Origin: Anaerolineae bacterium
GTDB taxonomy: Bacteria > Chloroflexota > Anaerolineae > UBA1429
Reading direction: 5' to 3'
Length of the DNA stretch: 32,726 bases
Assembly (NCBI GenBank): GCA_021162655.1
Contig: JAGGYI010000150.1
Location: forward strand, 1-32,726
Below, in pieces: positions 1 through 8,858 of the stretch. The position numbers and the translations under genes were made by a program. Numbering within the stretch: the stretch's first letter is position 1; every line of letters begins with the position of its first letter. A model generated the notes under the pieces. That model saw nothing but the letters and a program-made list of their open reading frames with translations, had not been told where the DNA came from and did not search any database.

Positions 1-311
1 AGCATGCCCAGTTTCGCGAGGCCTTGCGGGAATACCGCACAATGGAAGCTCTTCCTGCTTGTGATAAAGCCTTGGCCCAAACGCGTGTTTATGAAGCTGG
101 CCTTCCATTAACCCCGACAGCGACTCCAACCTTTACTCCTACTCCCACCTCTACACCAACGAGGACACCTACCCCAACGATGACTCCTACGGCCACTCCG
201 ACACCTACTTGGACGCCTTCCCCCGTGCCCAAGCCGCCTTCTGGTGGTGGAGGAGGGGGCGGTGGCAGTAAACCTCCAACGCCCAAGCCAACGCGCAAGC
301 CCCGCCGCTGA
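1..311 (+). CDS. C-terminal end of an exported Thr-Pro/Gly-rich protein (5' partial)
   Basis: The reading frame is open from the left edge (first full codon at base 3), so the true start lies outside the window. The visible part has a short helical, charged N-terminal stretch (about residues 1-35, containing ACDKALAQTRVYEAG). A long low-complexity linker follows, made of Thr-Pro pairs with the pattern TPTxTPTxTP (about bases 108-230), then a run of eight glycines and a basic Lys/Pro/Arg tail ending KPTRKPRR. Such Thr-Pro linkers are typical of extracytoplasmic proteins of Chloroflexota, where they space a domain away from the membrane or join domains. No catalytic domain is visible, so no function can be given. 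The next gene starts 38 nt downstream on the same strand, so the two may be co-transcribed. Confidence 0.7.
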   Translation, partial: HAQFREALREYRTMEALPACDKALAQTRVYEAGLPLTPTATPTFTPTPTSTPTRTPTPTMTPTATPTPTWTPSPVPKPPSGGGGGGGGSKPPTPKPTRKPRR

Positions 312-349
312 GGGGCTTGTTCATTTGGGGTAGAGGAGGGAAGGCTAGG

Positions 350-1522
350 ATGAGCGCATTAGGCAAGCGGCTGCAGAGCATCCGGCAGAGGATCGGGAGG
401 AGATATTTCCATCAGGTCCTCGTCTGTGTGCTCTGCTTTTTCGTACCTTTCGCTTTGGTGCCCTTGGCTCGTTCTCAGGGAGCAGAGGCTTGCTGGGAGC
501 GTCTAGAGACCTGGCCTGGGGATCAGTTGGTGACCCACGTGGCAGTGGGGGAAAGAGGGCATTACCTCTATGCTGTGGGAGAGGTGAGCGGTGTCTATGT
601 GAGTAGCGATGGGGGGCAGCACTGGCAGCGTGGGCAATTGGGTACTTTGCGCAAGCCCGTGGGGGCTGTGCGCATCCTCGATTTGGCAGTGAACCCCGAT
701 GACCCTCGGGAGGCGTATATTCTCATCGCCTCACCCCGCCGCCGGCCTCGGCCTATGGTCTATCGAACGGAGGATGGAGGAGTTTACTGGCGAGCTCTGG
801 GAGCTTTGGGGCCCAAATATGTGCAGGCCATCGCCTTTGGCGCCTGCGGGGATGCCCTTTATTTTGTCACTACTGGGGATCTCTACCGCGGCTATGGAGA
901 GGGGGGCGGCTATATTCGTCGGCCCGAAGATCTCGATCGAGCTCATGTGGCCTCGCTAAAGGCCCCAGTGGAAGTCATAGATCTGGCCGTCGCTGATTGG
1001 TCGGCTAAGGGTGTAGCTCACCAGGGGCGTCGCGTCAAGACGATCTATCTTGGCACGGTGGGGCGAGGTCTCCAGGTGTTCGTCGACGATCCTGTGGAGG
1101 GAGTGCACGGACTTCCCTATGGAGAGGACACTGTCTCTCTCTGGGTGCGCACGGGGGCAACAGTGCATACCGTTTGCCTGCATCCACAGTATCCTGGGCT
1201 CGTTTGTGTAGGCACCGATGCGGGTATCTATGCCAGTGTGGATGGAGGAAGAGACTGGTTCCCTACAGCTTATCCTCTACGTACACGCACGATACTTTCC
1301 TTGCTCATCGACCCGGTTTCTGGGGCGATCTATGCAGGGCTTGCGGGTGGGGGAGTGTTTTGTAGCTTCGATAATGGGGCTACTTGGCAGCCTTTGGGAA
1401 GAGGCTTGGGCACAGGTGTCTCGGTTCTCTCGCTGGCACTTGTCGAAGTGGGTGAGCGTGCTCTCTATGCTGGGACCAACGATGGTCTTTGGCGGTTGCC
1501 TTTAGAGGGGGTGGGACCTTAG
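350..1522 (+). CDS. Secreted BNR/sortilin-type beta-propeller protein
   Basis: A 390-aa protein. The ATG at 350 is preferred over an upstream in-frame TTG at 317 because a GGAGGG ribosome-binding site lies before it. The N-terminus is basic (GKRLQSIRQRIGRRY) and followed by a hydrophobic segment (about residues 32-50) ending near ARSQGAEA, consistent with a signal peptide or membrane anchor. The rest shows repeated Asp-box-like motifs: YVSSDGGQHW, YRTEDGGVYW, YASVDGGRDW and FCSFDNGATW. These are diagnostic of BNR/sortilin/HCF136-like propeller blades (family knowledge). The fold is well supported but no substrate or partner is visible; such proteins are often surface or photosystem-assembly-like factors. 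It sits 25 nt before the histidine kinase and may share a transcript with it. Confidence 0.75.
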   Translation: MSALGKRLQSIRQRIGRRYFHQVLVCVLCFFVPFALVPLARSQGAEACWERLETWPGDQLVTHVAVGERGHYLYAVGEVSGVYVSSDGGQHWQRGQLGTLRKPVGAVRILDLAVNPDDPREAYILIASPRRRPRPMVYRTEDGGVYWRALGALGPKYVQAIAFGACGDALYFVTTGDLYRGYGEGGGYIRRPEDLDRAHVASLKAPVEVIDLAVADWSAKGVAHQGRRVKTIYLGTVGRGLQVFVDDPVEGVHGLPYGEDTVSLWVRTGATVHTVCLHPQYPGLVCVGTDAGIYASVDGGRDWFPTAYPLRTRTILSLLIDPVSGAIYAGLAGGGVFCSFDNGATWQPLGRGLGTGVSVLSLALVEVGERALYAGTNDGLWRLPLEGVGP

Positions 1523-1547
1523 TGAGGCCTGAGTTGAGGGTATGGCC

Positions 1548-3890
1548 ATGGTAGAAAGAGAAAACAAGGCTCTGAGCCCTGCTTTGGAGCGAGCACTGCG
1601 GCTTGAGGCTCGCTATGGGAATCTTTTGCGTTGGGCGATTCTCTTGGCGAGTGTCGTTGCCTTGGGGCTCTGGCGGGGCTTTCAGCGGAGCCTCTTTGGG
1701 CGTCTAGGACCAGAGCTTTACGCAGTAGTGGGGTATGCTCTCTTTGCCCTCTTTTTCAGCTTGGTTTTTCGGGCACCAGGGAAACGAGCCCCCTTTTCCC
1801 CTCGGGCACGGAGGGGATTGCTCCTCTTTTCTTATATACTTGATTATCTCTACATTGCCGTGCTGGTCGGCGTGACGGGGGGCTTTCGCAGTGAGCTCTA
1901 TGTCTTTTGGGGGTTGCTGGCGCTCAAGGCCTCCATCTACTATCCCTCGGTTCGTGAGATGGTCTTTATCCCTTTCCTCTCGCCTCTCCTCTGGATAGTG
2001 GTGGCCTATGTAGGGGCCCGGAGCCTCTACTTCCTTTGGGATCGGGGCTTTTTGCTTCGCTATTCGGGGCTCTTTTCCCTTGTTGTGGGGGCAACAGCAG
2101 TGGGATGGCTGATGGAGCGGCGGCAGCGCTCCATTCGAAGTCTGGGGGCAAACCTCTCGCGCAAGAGCGAGGCCTTGGAAGAACAGGCTCGGCGGGCGCA
2201 GAGGACGGCCAAAGAGTTGGCGGATCGCCTTTTAGAGTTGCGTTCCCTCCAAGAGAGCGTCAAAGCGATCAATTCTTCGCTAGCTCTCGATGAGCTTCTC
2301 CAGCTCATTGTAGAGAATGCTACCCAGGTACTTCGGGGCGCTCGTTGTACCATCGCTCTGGTGGATGAGGCCCGTGAGCGAGTCGTGACCTCGGCAGCGG
2401 CTGGCATCCCCCGGAAAGAGCTTTGGGGCACTTCTTTCCGTATTGGGCAGGGAGTGGCTGGCTGGGTGGTGGAGAACAAGCAGCCGGTGTTGATCCCTTC
2501 GGTGGATGAGGACCCGCGCTTTTTGCGAATTGGCAACCGACCGATAGCTTCCCTCATCAGCGTGCCCCTTATCTCCGATGGGCAGGTGATCGGCGCTCTT
2601 ACGGCCACCAGCCCGGAGAAAGGGGCTTTTAGCGAGGCTGATGTGAACTTGCTTGATGCTTTTGCGGATCAGGCGGCCATAGCAGTCAAAAACGCTCGCC
2701 TTTATGAAAAACTTGCGCGCGAGGAAAAGGAGACGGCTCATCTCTACCAGAGCGTATTGGAAAAGAGCAACGAGTTGGAGGCTATCCTACGAGGCATTGG
2801 AGATGGCGTCATTGTGGTGGATCCTCAGCTGCGCCTGCTGATGATGAACCCAGTGGCAATGCGCATGTTTCGTGTGCTCGAGCGTCCTAGGGAGGGCATG
2901 CGCCTGCCTGAGGTTATCACGAACGAAGAGTTGTCCGTTCTCGTCCGTGAGACGCTCGAAAATCCTGATCAACCCCTGATCCGTGAGCTCACCCTCGAGC
3001 GTGAGGGGGACCGTCGGGCGATCTATCAGGCGCTGGCCTCGGCGGTGCGGGGGGCGATGAACCAGGTACGCGGTGTGGTCATTGTCGTGCGTGATATCAC
3101 GACCCAAAAAGAGATCGAGCAGATGAAATCGGACTTTCTCTCAGTGGTCTCGCACGAGCTGCGTACCCCGCTCCATTCTATCAAAGGCTTTGTGGACATT
3201 ATCCTCATGGGCAAAACGGGTGAAATCAACGAGCTTCAGCGCGACTTTCTCACCACCGTCAAGGAGGCTACGACGAACCTCCAGCAGCTTATTGAGGATC
3301 TGCTCGAGTTCTCTCGGATGGAGGCGGGGCAGATCAAACTCCGTCCTGAGCAGATCTCTCCCTTTGAGGTGGCTGAACGTGTGGTGGAGCAACTTCTCCC
3401 ATTGGCGGAGGAAAAGGGCATCCGTCTGTTGAACTCTGTTCCCGAGGAAATCGATCTTATCGAGGCGGACCCCATGCGTATTGAGCAGGTGTTGACGAAT
3501 CTCATCTCGAACGCGGTCAAGTTCACCCCTGCCGAGGGGACCGTCACGGTGCTGGGTGAAGATTTGGGAGATCGCATACGCATGGCAGTGTGTGATACAG
3601 GGATCGGCATTCCCAAGGAGGAGCAAGAAAAGATCTTTCAGCGTTTTTATCAAGTGGATAGCAGCGCGACTCGTTCTTACAGAGGGGCAGGGTTGGGGCT
3701 GACGATCTGCAAGTTTATCGTTGAATATCACCGTGGGCGCATTTGGGTGGAGAGCGAGGAGGGTAAAGGGAGCACCTTTTACTTCGAGCTCCCCAAAGAG
3801 CTCCCCAAAGATGAAGACTTGGTCATCGATTTCACTACGCCAATCCGTCGACGTCGAGCTGGAGGCGAGAATGAATTCCATCATCGCTGA
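1548..3890 (+). CDS. Membrane-bound GAF-PAS sensor histidine kinase
   Basis: A 780-aa kinase. The ATG at 1548 is chosen because a GAGGG motif lies 7 nt upstream; the ATG at 1542 would leave almost no spacing. Domains in order: five or six transmembrane segments (about residues 25-185), a coiled coil (about 195-240), a GAF domain (about 245-395, with GQGVAGWVVENKQPVLI), a PAS domain (about 415-520, with DGVIVVDPQLRLLMMNP), HisKA with phospho-acceptor His536 in SVVSHELRTPL, and a HATPase domain with NLISNAVKF, DTGIGIP and RGAGLGLTI boxes. It should autophosphorylate and pass phosphate to a response regulator. No regulator is encoded beside it, so it is an orphan kinase here. The signal sensed is unknown. 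Its last 20 nt overlap the aminotransferase gene. Confidence 0.9.
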   Translation: MVERENKALSPALERALRLEARYGNLLRWAILLASVVALGLWRGFQRSLFGRLGPELYAVVGYALFALFFSLVFRAPGKRAPFSPRARRGLLLFSYILDYLYIAVLVGVTGGFRSELYVFWGLLALKASIYYPSVREMVFIPFLSPLLWIVVAYVGARSLYFLWDRGFLLRYSGLFSLVVGATAVGWLMERRQRSIRSLGANLSRKSEALEEQARRAQRTAKELADRLLELRSLQESVKAINSSLALDELLQLIVENATQVLRGARCTIALVDEARERVVTSAAAGIPRKELWGTSFRIGQGVAGWVVENKQPVLIPSVDEDPRFLRIGNRPIASLISVPLISDGQVIGALTATSPEKGAFSEADVNLLDAFADQAAIAVKNARLYEKLAREEKETAHLYQSVLEKSNELEAILRGIGDGVIVVDPQLRLLMMNPVAMRMFRVLERPREGMRLPEVITNEELSVLVRETLENPDQPLIRELTLEREGDRRAIYQALASAVRGAMNQVRGVVIVVRDITTQKEIEQMKSDFLSVVSHELRTPLHSIKGFVDIILMGKTGEINELQRDFLTTVKEATTNLQQLIEDLLEFSRMEAGQIKLRPEQISPFEVAERVVEQLLPLAEEKGIRLLNSVPEEIDLIEADPMRIEQVLTNLISNAVKFTPAEGTVTVLGEDLGDRIRMAVCDTGIGIPKEEQEKIFQRFYQVDSSATRSYRGAGLGLTICKFIVEYHRGRIWVESEEGKGSTFYFELPKELPKDEDLVIDFTTPIRRRRAGGENEFHHR

Positions 3891-5040
3891 GCGTGTGCGA
3901 GGGCTACCTCCTTCGGGGTTGCAAAAATTCTTTGATCTCCTTTCGCAGCTTGATCAGGTGCTTTCTTTGGGCTTGGGTGAGCCCGATCTTCCCACTCCGG
4001 AGCCTATCCGCCTGGCAGGGATCGCTGCTATTCAGCGGGGTCGGGTGAGCTATACCTCCAACGCAGGGGCTTTGGAGTTGCGCCTTCGTGTTGCGGCTTA
4101 TTTGGAACGGCGTTATGGGGTGCATTATGATCCCGAGGAAGAGGTGCTCATCACTGTAGGTGTTTCGGAGGGATTGCACGCAGCGCTTCTTACTTTGGTG
4201 AACCCAGGCGAGGAGGTCCTTATACCTGAGCCCTGTTTTGTAGCTTATGCGCCGTGTGTACGCTTTGCCCAGGGGGTTCCCCTTTTTGTTCCTACTCGTA
4301 TGGAAGATGGGTTTCGTCTGCAAGTGGAGTCTCTTGCCGAGGCGCTCTCTCCACGAGCCAAGGTGCTTCTTTTGAATTATCCAAATAACCCCACCGGTGC
4401 AGTGATGGCGCGCGAAGAGCTAGCCAAGGTTGCCCATTTTGTCCAGGAGCAGGGGCTTTTTGTTATTTCAGACGAGATCTATGATCGTTTCGTCTATGAA
4501 GGGAGCCATGTTTGCTTTCCTGCCTTGCCAGGGATGCGCGAGCGCACGGTGCTTTTGGGAGGCCTGAGCAAGAGCTATGCAATGACTGGCTGGCGGGTGG
4601 GCTATGCCTGTGGTCCTCGTGAGGTTATTCAGGCGATGCTCAAAGTGCATCAGCATATCGTCATGTCTGCACCGACCATTGGCCAGCTGGGAGGCATTGA
4701 GGCTCTCGATCCCTCCAGAGATCATGCTCGGGAGATCGTCCAAGCTTTTGCCCAGCGCCGAAAGCTTGTCCTCCAGGTGCTCGATGCTTTAGGGTTACCT
4801 TATGCTCATCCGGGTGGAGCCTTTTACGTTTTTCCTTCTATCCAAGAGGCGGGGCTTTCAGGATTTGCTTTCTCGGAGCAGCTTTTGCGCGAAGAAAGTG
4901 TTGCCGTCATCCCTGGGGAGATCTTTGGGCCCTCCGGCGCGGGTTGTATCCGGATCGCTTACACCTTGCCTAGTCCTCAGTTGGATGAAGCTCTTGGGCG
5001 CTTCCAGCGTTTTACCCAGCGCTTGTTGGGAAGGGCTTGA
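3871..5040 (+). CDS. PLP-dependent aminotransferase, class I/II
   Basis: A 389-aa fold-type I aminotransferase of the aspartate/aromatic aminotransferase group. The frame is open far upstream inside the kinase gene, but the ATG at 3871 has a GGAGGCGAG ribosome-binding site and gives the usual family length. Visible signatures are the substrate/PLP region LGLGEPDLPTPEPI, NYPNNPTGAV, SDEIYDRFVYEG, the Schiff-base Lys234 in GLSKSYAMTGWRVGY, and the carboxylate-binding Arg in the C-terminal GCIRIAYTLP. It would exchange an amino group between an amino acid and 2-oxoglutarate in the cytoplasm; the exact substrate cannot be read from sequence. The 20-nt overlap with the kinase gene implies translational coupling. 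Confidence 0.88.
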   Translation: MNSIIAERVRGLPPSGLQKFFDLLSQLDQVLSLGLGEPDLPTPEPIRLAGIAAIQRGRVSYTSNAGALELRLRVAAYLERRYGVHYDPEEEVLITVGVSEGLHAALLTLVNPGEEVLIPEPCFVAYAPCVRFAQGVPLFVPTRMEDGFRLQVESLAEALSPRAKVLLLNYPNNPTGAVMAREELAKVAHFVQEQGLFVISDEIYDRFVYEGSHVCFPALPGMRERTVLLGGLSKSYAMTGWRVGYACGPREVIQAMLKVHQHIVMSAPTIGQLGGIEALDPSRDHAREIVQAFAQRRKLVLQVLDALGLPYAHPGGAFYVFPSIQEAGLSGFAFSEQLLREESVAVIPGEIFGPSGAGCIRIAYTLPSPQLDEALGRFQRFTQRLLGRA

Positions 5041-5055
5041 CGCCTTTCAAGGCGC

Positions 5056-6081
5056 TCAGAGATGAAAGCTCGCTTTGATGACCCCGTCGGCATACCGTTC
5101 CACCAGTTCGAAAGCCGCTCGGCCTTCTTCCAGAGAGAATGTATGGGTAAGTAGTGGACGAAGGTTCACCATTCCCCGTTGCACAAGGGTGATGGCCCGA
5201 GGGTAGACGAGCTTCATCCTGCGAGAGAGTTTTATCGTGAGCCCCTTGCGGCGGACGAGGTGGTGGGTGAGAAGGAGTTGGTCCTCTGGGGGGATGCCCA
5301 CGAGTACCACTCGTCCTCCCCGTTTGACGATGCGGGCTGCCTCTTCTTGGGCGGCGAGGACTCCAGCGGCTTCGATGGCTACGTCTACTCCGTAGCCGTT
5401 CGTCTGGCCAGTGATTTGCTCGGCTAGCCCTTCTCCTGGTTCCAAGGGAATCGCTCCCCACTCTTCGGCCAGAGCTCGACGGTAGGCTAGCGGTTCAATA
5501 GCAAAGACCTGGCTAGCTCCCCCGACGAGGGCCAGTTGGATAAGCAAAAGCCCGATGGGGCCGCAGCCCACAATGGCTACCGATTGGCCGATGCGTAGTT
5601 TGCCCAGATCCCAGGCATGAATAGCTACTCCAAGGGGCTCAAGTAGGGCGCCCTCATCAGCATCAAAGTCTTTAGGTAGGGGGTGGAGGAACTCGGCAGG
5701 CCAACAAAGGTATTCTTGTAGGGCTCCATCTTGTTCGGGAGAGCCAGCGAAACGTAGATTCTCGCAGAGGTTGGGGTTTCCTTCCTGGCAATAACGGCAG
5801 TGCCCACAGCTCAATGCTGGTTCCACGGCGACTAGCATCCCAGGCTGGAGATGCTGGACGGCACTGCCCACTTTGACAATTTCGCCGGCGAACTCGTGCC
5901 CTAAAATAAATGGCTCGTTGCCTACTGTGTCGCCAATGCGGCCATAGCGATAGTAATGGATGTCCGAATGGCAGACGGTAACTGCCCGGACACGCAAAAG
6001 GACCTCATGAGGTCGAGGGTGGGGGATGGGTCTTTCCTCTAGGCGAAGATCGCGGGGACCGTAGAGCAAGAGTGCTTTCAT
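5056..6081 (-). CDS. Zinc-dependent medium-chain dehydrogenase, polyol/sorbitol DH-like
   Basis: A 341-aa MDR-superfamily dehydrogenase. The ATG at 6081 is chosen because AAGGAG lies just upstream and MKALLLYGPRDLRLEE is a typical family N-terminus. Catalytic-zinc motifs are VCHSDIHYY and GHEFAG; the structural zinc site is CGHCRYCQEGNPNLC; the NAD(P)-binding Rossmann motif is VGCGPIGLLLI. The CHSDIHYYRYGRIGD segment resembles sorbitol/L-iditol and xylitol dehydrogenases, so a polyol or secondary alcohol is the probable substrate, but this is inference. It faces the aminotransferase tail-to-tail and is divergent from the DUF2298 gene. A TATAAT-type promoter lies 35 nt upstream. Confidence 0.88.
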   Translation of the reverse strand: MKALLLYGPRDLRLEERPIPHPRPHEVLLRVRAVTVCHSDIHYYRYGRIGDTVGNEPFILGHEFAGEIVKVGSAVQHLQPGMLVAVEPALSCGHCRYCQEGNPNLCENLRFAGSPEQDGALQEYLCWPAEFLHPLPKDFDADEGALLEPLGVAIHAWDLGKLRIGQSVAIVGCGPIGLLLIQLALVGGASQVFAIEPLAYRRALAEEWGAIPLEPGEGLAEQITGQTNGYGVDVAIEAAGVLAAQEEAARIVKRGGRVVLVGIPPEDQLLLTHHLVRRKGLTIKLSRRMKLVYPRAITLVQRGMVNLRPLLTHTFSLEEGRAAFELVERYADGVIKASFHL

Positions 6082-6115
6082 CGTTGGTGACTCCTTTGAA
6101 GGTATGCCAGAGCTC

Positions 6116-6144
6116 ATTATAGTGCATTGGGACAGCAGAGCCAA
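6116..6144 (-). promoter_or_regulatory. Predicted sigma70-type promoter of the dehydrogenase gene
   Basis: Read on the minus strand: TTGGCT, a 17-nt spacer, then a perfect TATAAT. The start of transcription would fall near 6109, giving a leader of about 28 nt before the ATG at 6081. It lies back-to-back with a candidate plus-strand promoter for the DUF2298 gene. Confidence 0.55.
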
Positions 6145-6163
6145 TCCTCCTTCTCCGTGATTG

Positions 6164-6192
6164 TTGACGGAAGGCGAGTGGGAGAGTATCTT
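6164..6192 (+). promoter_or_regulatory. Candidate promoter of the DUF2298 gene
   Basis: TTGACG, a 17-nt spacer, then TATCTT. The -10 match is only 4 of 6. If real, transcription would begin near 6199, almost at the ATGs at 6202/6205, implying a leaderless or near-leaderless mRNA. Confidence 0.35.
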
Positions 6193-6201
6193 GCAGTGGC
6201 G

Positions 6202-8514
6202 ATGATGGCGAGGGCGTTTTACTGGTGGTTGGGTTCAAGTCTTTTGGGATGGCTCACTTGGCCCTGGGTGGCGTATCTCCTGGGCCAACTGCCTGGGCGA
6301 GGTTATGCCTATGCTCGAGCTCTGGGGTTGCTAGTCCCCACCTATCTCTACCTTTTATTTGGAGTATTGGGCCTCTTGCCCAATAAGGATTGGGCTCTTT
6401 GGAGCGTGACGGGAGGGGTAGCTCTTTGGGGAGCAGTAGGCTGGTGGCATCGGCGGCGTGAATTGGCTGCCTTTGCACGCCAAAGGTGGCGGCATCTTCT
6501 CATTGTTGAGGCACTTTTCCTCCTCCTTTTTTTGGCTTGGGCAGTCCAACGGGCCTATGATCCGGCCATCGCTCATACTGAGCAGCCCATGGATTTCGCC
6601 TTTCTCAATGGCATTTTACAGAGTCCGCGCTTCCCTCCTCGAGATCCCTGGTTTGCTGGCGGGGTCATCCAGTACTATTACTTGGGGTATGCTCTGGTGG
6701 CGACCCTTGCTCGCTTGACGGGTCTGCCCTCGGGGGTGGCTTATAATTTGGGATTGGCCCAGACCTGGGCGCTGACGGCCGTGGGGGCTTATGGTCTCCT
6801 CGATGATCTTTTTCATTGGCATCATCGAGAGCGCCTTTCCGCTCAAGGGAAATGGCTAGGGGTTTTGGCTCTTTGTGGAGGGGTGGGGCTCGTTCTCTTG
6901 AGCAACTTGGAAGGGCCTCTGGAGCTTGGGCGAGCCCTTGGCTTGGGCTCGGAGGCTTTTTACCGTTGGTGGGGCATACACGGGTTGGCCGAGGCGCAAT
7001 CTACGGGCTCCTGGTTGCCGGCGGGGCATTGGTGGTGGTGGCGGGCCAGTCGTGTCATCCACGATGAAAACATCCTTGGCAAGAGCCCTACGGTGATTAC
7101 CGAGTTTCCCATTTTCAGTTTCATCCTGGGAGATTTGCATCCCCATGTGCTGGCCTTGCCTTATTTCCTTCTGGGGTTGGCTGTGGCTGGGCAGCTCTAT
7201 GCCCTGGCGAGGGCGGGAAGCACGAGCAAAACTTTGCTGTTGAGGGCCTTGTTCCTTGGCTGGGTGGTGGGGGCGCTAGGTCTATTGAACAGCTGGGATC
7301 TGCCCACCCTTCTTCTCATCTCTTTGTTGTCCTTGGGAAGTGGGTTCCTTTTCTCGATCAGACGGGAGTGGAGAAGGGCCACCATTCTGATTCTGGCCTT
7401 CCTTTGTGGCGGCATCATACCCTACCTCCCCCTCTACCGCACTCTTTATTCCCAAGTACAGGGGATTGGGGCCGTCTACTATGCCAAGACGCCCCTCAAA
7501 CACTATTTGCTCTGTTTTGGTCCTTGGCTGGTGCCTGTCTTGACCGAGATCTGGGGAGAGTGGCCTACCCTTTCATTGAGAGGAAAACGCGCTTTTTGGT
7601 TTCTCTGGGGGGGACTGCTTTTCCTTCCCTGGTTGGGCACCTTAGCCTTTGGCTGGGGGAGGTTTCTCCTGGGAGTATTGATCTGGCTCGTGCAAGGACC
7701 TTGGTTGGTTCTTTTTCTTAGTGCTACTATGGCGCTTCTCTTGGCTCGCCTTTGGGATGGTGTTGGACATCGCTCTTGGGGATTAGCGGAGGGGGCATTG
7801 ATTCTTCTATCCTTTGTCGCTTTTGGGGCGAGTTATGCGGTGGAGTTCTTTTACTTGCGAGATGTTTTTGATACGCGGATGAATACGGTTTTCAAATTCT
7901 ATTATCAGGTCTGGGTTTTGCTTGCTCTGAGCGCAGTCTTGGCAAGCTGGGCTCTTTGGAAGAAGGGGGGATGGCGCCGCTGGATCTTGGGCTTGGAGGT
8001 AGTGATCCTCTTGAGTTGCCTCTACTACCCACTGGCTGCTTGCTATACTCGGGCGGAGGGGTATCGAGGGCAACGGCCTACGCTAGATGGTACGGCTTTT
8101 TTGCAGGAGGTTTCTCCTGGGGAGTATGGGGCCTACCGCTGGCTAGTTGAGCATGCTAAACCAGGCGATGTACTCATCGAGGCCCCGGGAGAAGAGTATA
8201 TGCCCTACACTAGCCGGCTTTCTGCCTGGACGGGGATACCTACCATCATTGGCTGGCCTGGCCACGAGATCCAATGGCGCGGTATGGAGGAGGAGATTCA
8301 AAGGCGAGTGGAGGAAGTGGAACGGCTTTATACTAGAGCATCTCCTTCAGAGGTGCGAGGCATCATGACCAAGTATGGTGCCAAGTACCTTTTCATTGGC
8401 CCCTATGAACGAGAGCGTTTTTCCCTCACCCCAGAGCGTGAAGAGGTGTTGGAAAAAGGGCTTGCCCTCTGTTGTGCCCATAAGGAGGCCAAGCTTTATT
8501 GCCTACCTCAGTAG
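6202..8514 (+). CDS. DUF2298 (Chlor_Arch_YYY) polytopic membrane protein
   Basis: A protein of about 770 aa with many transmembrane helices spread over most of its length and a soluble C-terminal region (about the last 120 residues). The family signature is visible: MDFAFLNGILQSPRFPPRDP, then GGVIQYYYLGYALVA with the YYY motif, then GDLHPHVLALPYF. These match the 'Chlor_Arch_YYY' (DUF2298) family, found mainly in Chloroflexota and archaea and thought from its architecture to resemble GT-C glycosyltransferases; the activity is unproven. The start is uncertain: ATG 6202 is listed, GTG 6196 has a better-spaced GGGAGAG site, and GTG 6178 is a third option. It is divergent from the dehydrogenase and convergent with rpsT. 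Confidence 0.85.
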   Translation: MMARAFYWWLGSSLLGWLTWPWVAYLLGQLPGRGYAYARALGLLVPTYLYLLFGVLGLLPNKDWALWSVTGGVALWGAVGWWHRRRELAAFARQRWRHLLIVEALFLLLFLAWAVQRAYDPAIAHTEQPMDFAFLNGILQSPRFPPRDPWFAGGVIQYYYLGYALVATLARLTGLPSGVAYNLGLAQTWALTAVGAYGLLDDLFHWHHRERLSAQGKWLGVLALCGGVGLVLLSNLEGPLELGRALGLGSEAFYRWWGIHGLAEAQSTGSWLPAGHWWWWRASRVIHDENILGKSPTVITEFPIFSFILGDLHPHVLALPYFLLGLAVAGQLYALARAGSTSKTLLLRALFLGWVVGALGLLNSWDLPTLLLISLLSLGSGFLFSIRREWRRATILILAFLCGGIIPYLPLYRTLYSQVQGIGAVYYAKTPLKHYLLCFGPWLVPVLTEIWGEWPTLSLRGKRAFWFLWGGLLFLPWLGTLAFGWGRFLLGVLIWLVQGPWLVLFLSATMALLLARLWDGVGHRSWGLAEGALILLSFVAFGASYAVEFFYLRDVFDTRMNTVFKFYYQVWVLLALSAVLASWALWKKGGWRRWILGLEVVILLSCLYYPLAACYTRAEGYRGQRPTLDGTAFLQEVSPGEYGAYRWLVEHAKPGDVLIEAPGEEYMPYTSRLSAWTGIPTIIGWPGHEIQWRGMEEEIQRRVEEVERLYTRASPSEVRGIMTKYGAKYLFIGPYERERFSLTPEREEVLEKGLALCCAHKEAKLYCLPQ

Positions 8515-8525
8515 CCCTAACAAAG

Positions 8526-8569
8526 AAAAAAAGGGGAGCTTTCTCACCTCGGACAAGGCGATGCTCCCC
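8526..8569 (-). terminator. Intrinsic terminator of rpsT
   Basis: On the minus strand, GGGGAGC pairs with GCTCCCC (8563-8569 with 8533-8539) around a 23-nt loop that can form a small inner hairpin. Seven consecutive T residues (8526-8532 complement) follow directly. It lies 23 nt after the rpsT stop. Confidence 0.75.
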
Positions 8570-8591
8570 ACGTAGCCTCTAGCAAGGGTCG

Positions 8592-8858
8592 CTATTGGAA
8601 GAGAGCGTTAAAACGTTTCATCAGGCGTGATTTCCGTCGCGCCGCGTTGTTGCGATGGATGACCCCTTTTTTGGCAGCGCGGTCTATTTCGCTGATAGCT
8701 TGGCGCACGCTCTCTTCGGCAAGTTCCCTATCGCCGCTCTCGATAGCCAGCTTGGCTTTTTTGGTAAAAGTGCGCATCCGCGAACGCACCGCGCGATTGC
8801 GCAGGCGGCGCTTTTCATTCTGACGCATTCGTTTGATGGCTGATCTTGTGTTTGGCAA
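8592..8858 (-). CDS. rpsT: 30S ribosomal protein S20 (bS20)
   Basis: An 88-aa basic protein starting PNTRSAIKRMRQNEKRR, the conserved S20 N-terminus that contacts 16S rRNA during early 30S assembly. The body is Lys/Arg/Ala-rich and helical, and ends RKSRLMKRFNALFQ. The start is a TTG at 8858, preceded by GGGAGGAAAG at good spacing. Longer in-frame extensions lack family similarity. It lies 61 nt downstream of tRNA-Cys on the same strand, with no convincing promoter in that gap. A hairpin sits in the gap at 8897-8912. A strong terminator follows the gene. Confidence 0.95.
   Translation of the reverse strand: MPNTRSAIKRMRQNEKRRLRNRAVRSRMRTFTKKAKLAIESGDRELAEESVRQAISEIDRAAKKGVIHRNNAARRKSRLMKRFNALFQ

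Noticed and set aside
89-298. Minus-strand reading frame opposite the Thr-Pro linker, Val/Gly-rich
   Set aside because: It is the complement of the low-complexity Thr-Pro/Gly coding repeat, with no start signal or family similarity.
2060-2608. Long minus-strand frames inside the histidine kinase, ilvB, leuA and thrC genes
   Set aside because: All lie opposite well-recognised genes, have no recognisable domains, and reflect codon bias.
5041-5054. CGCCTTTCAAGGCG palindrome between the convergent aminotransferase and dehydrogenase genes
   Set aside because: Short stem with a minimal loop and no T-run on either strand; not enough to call a terminator.
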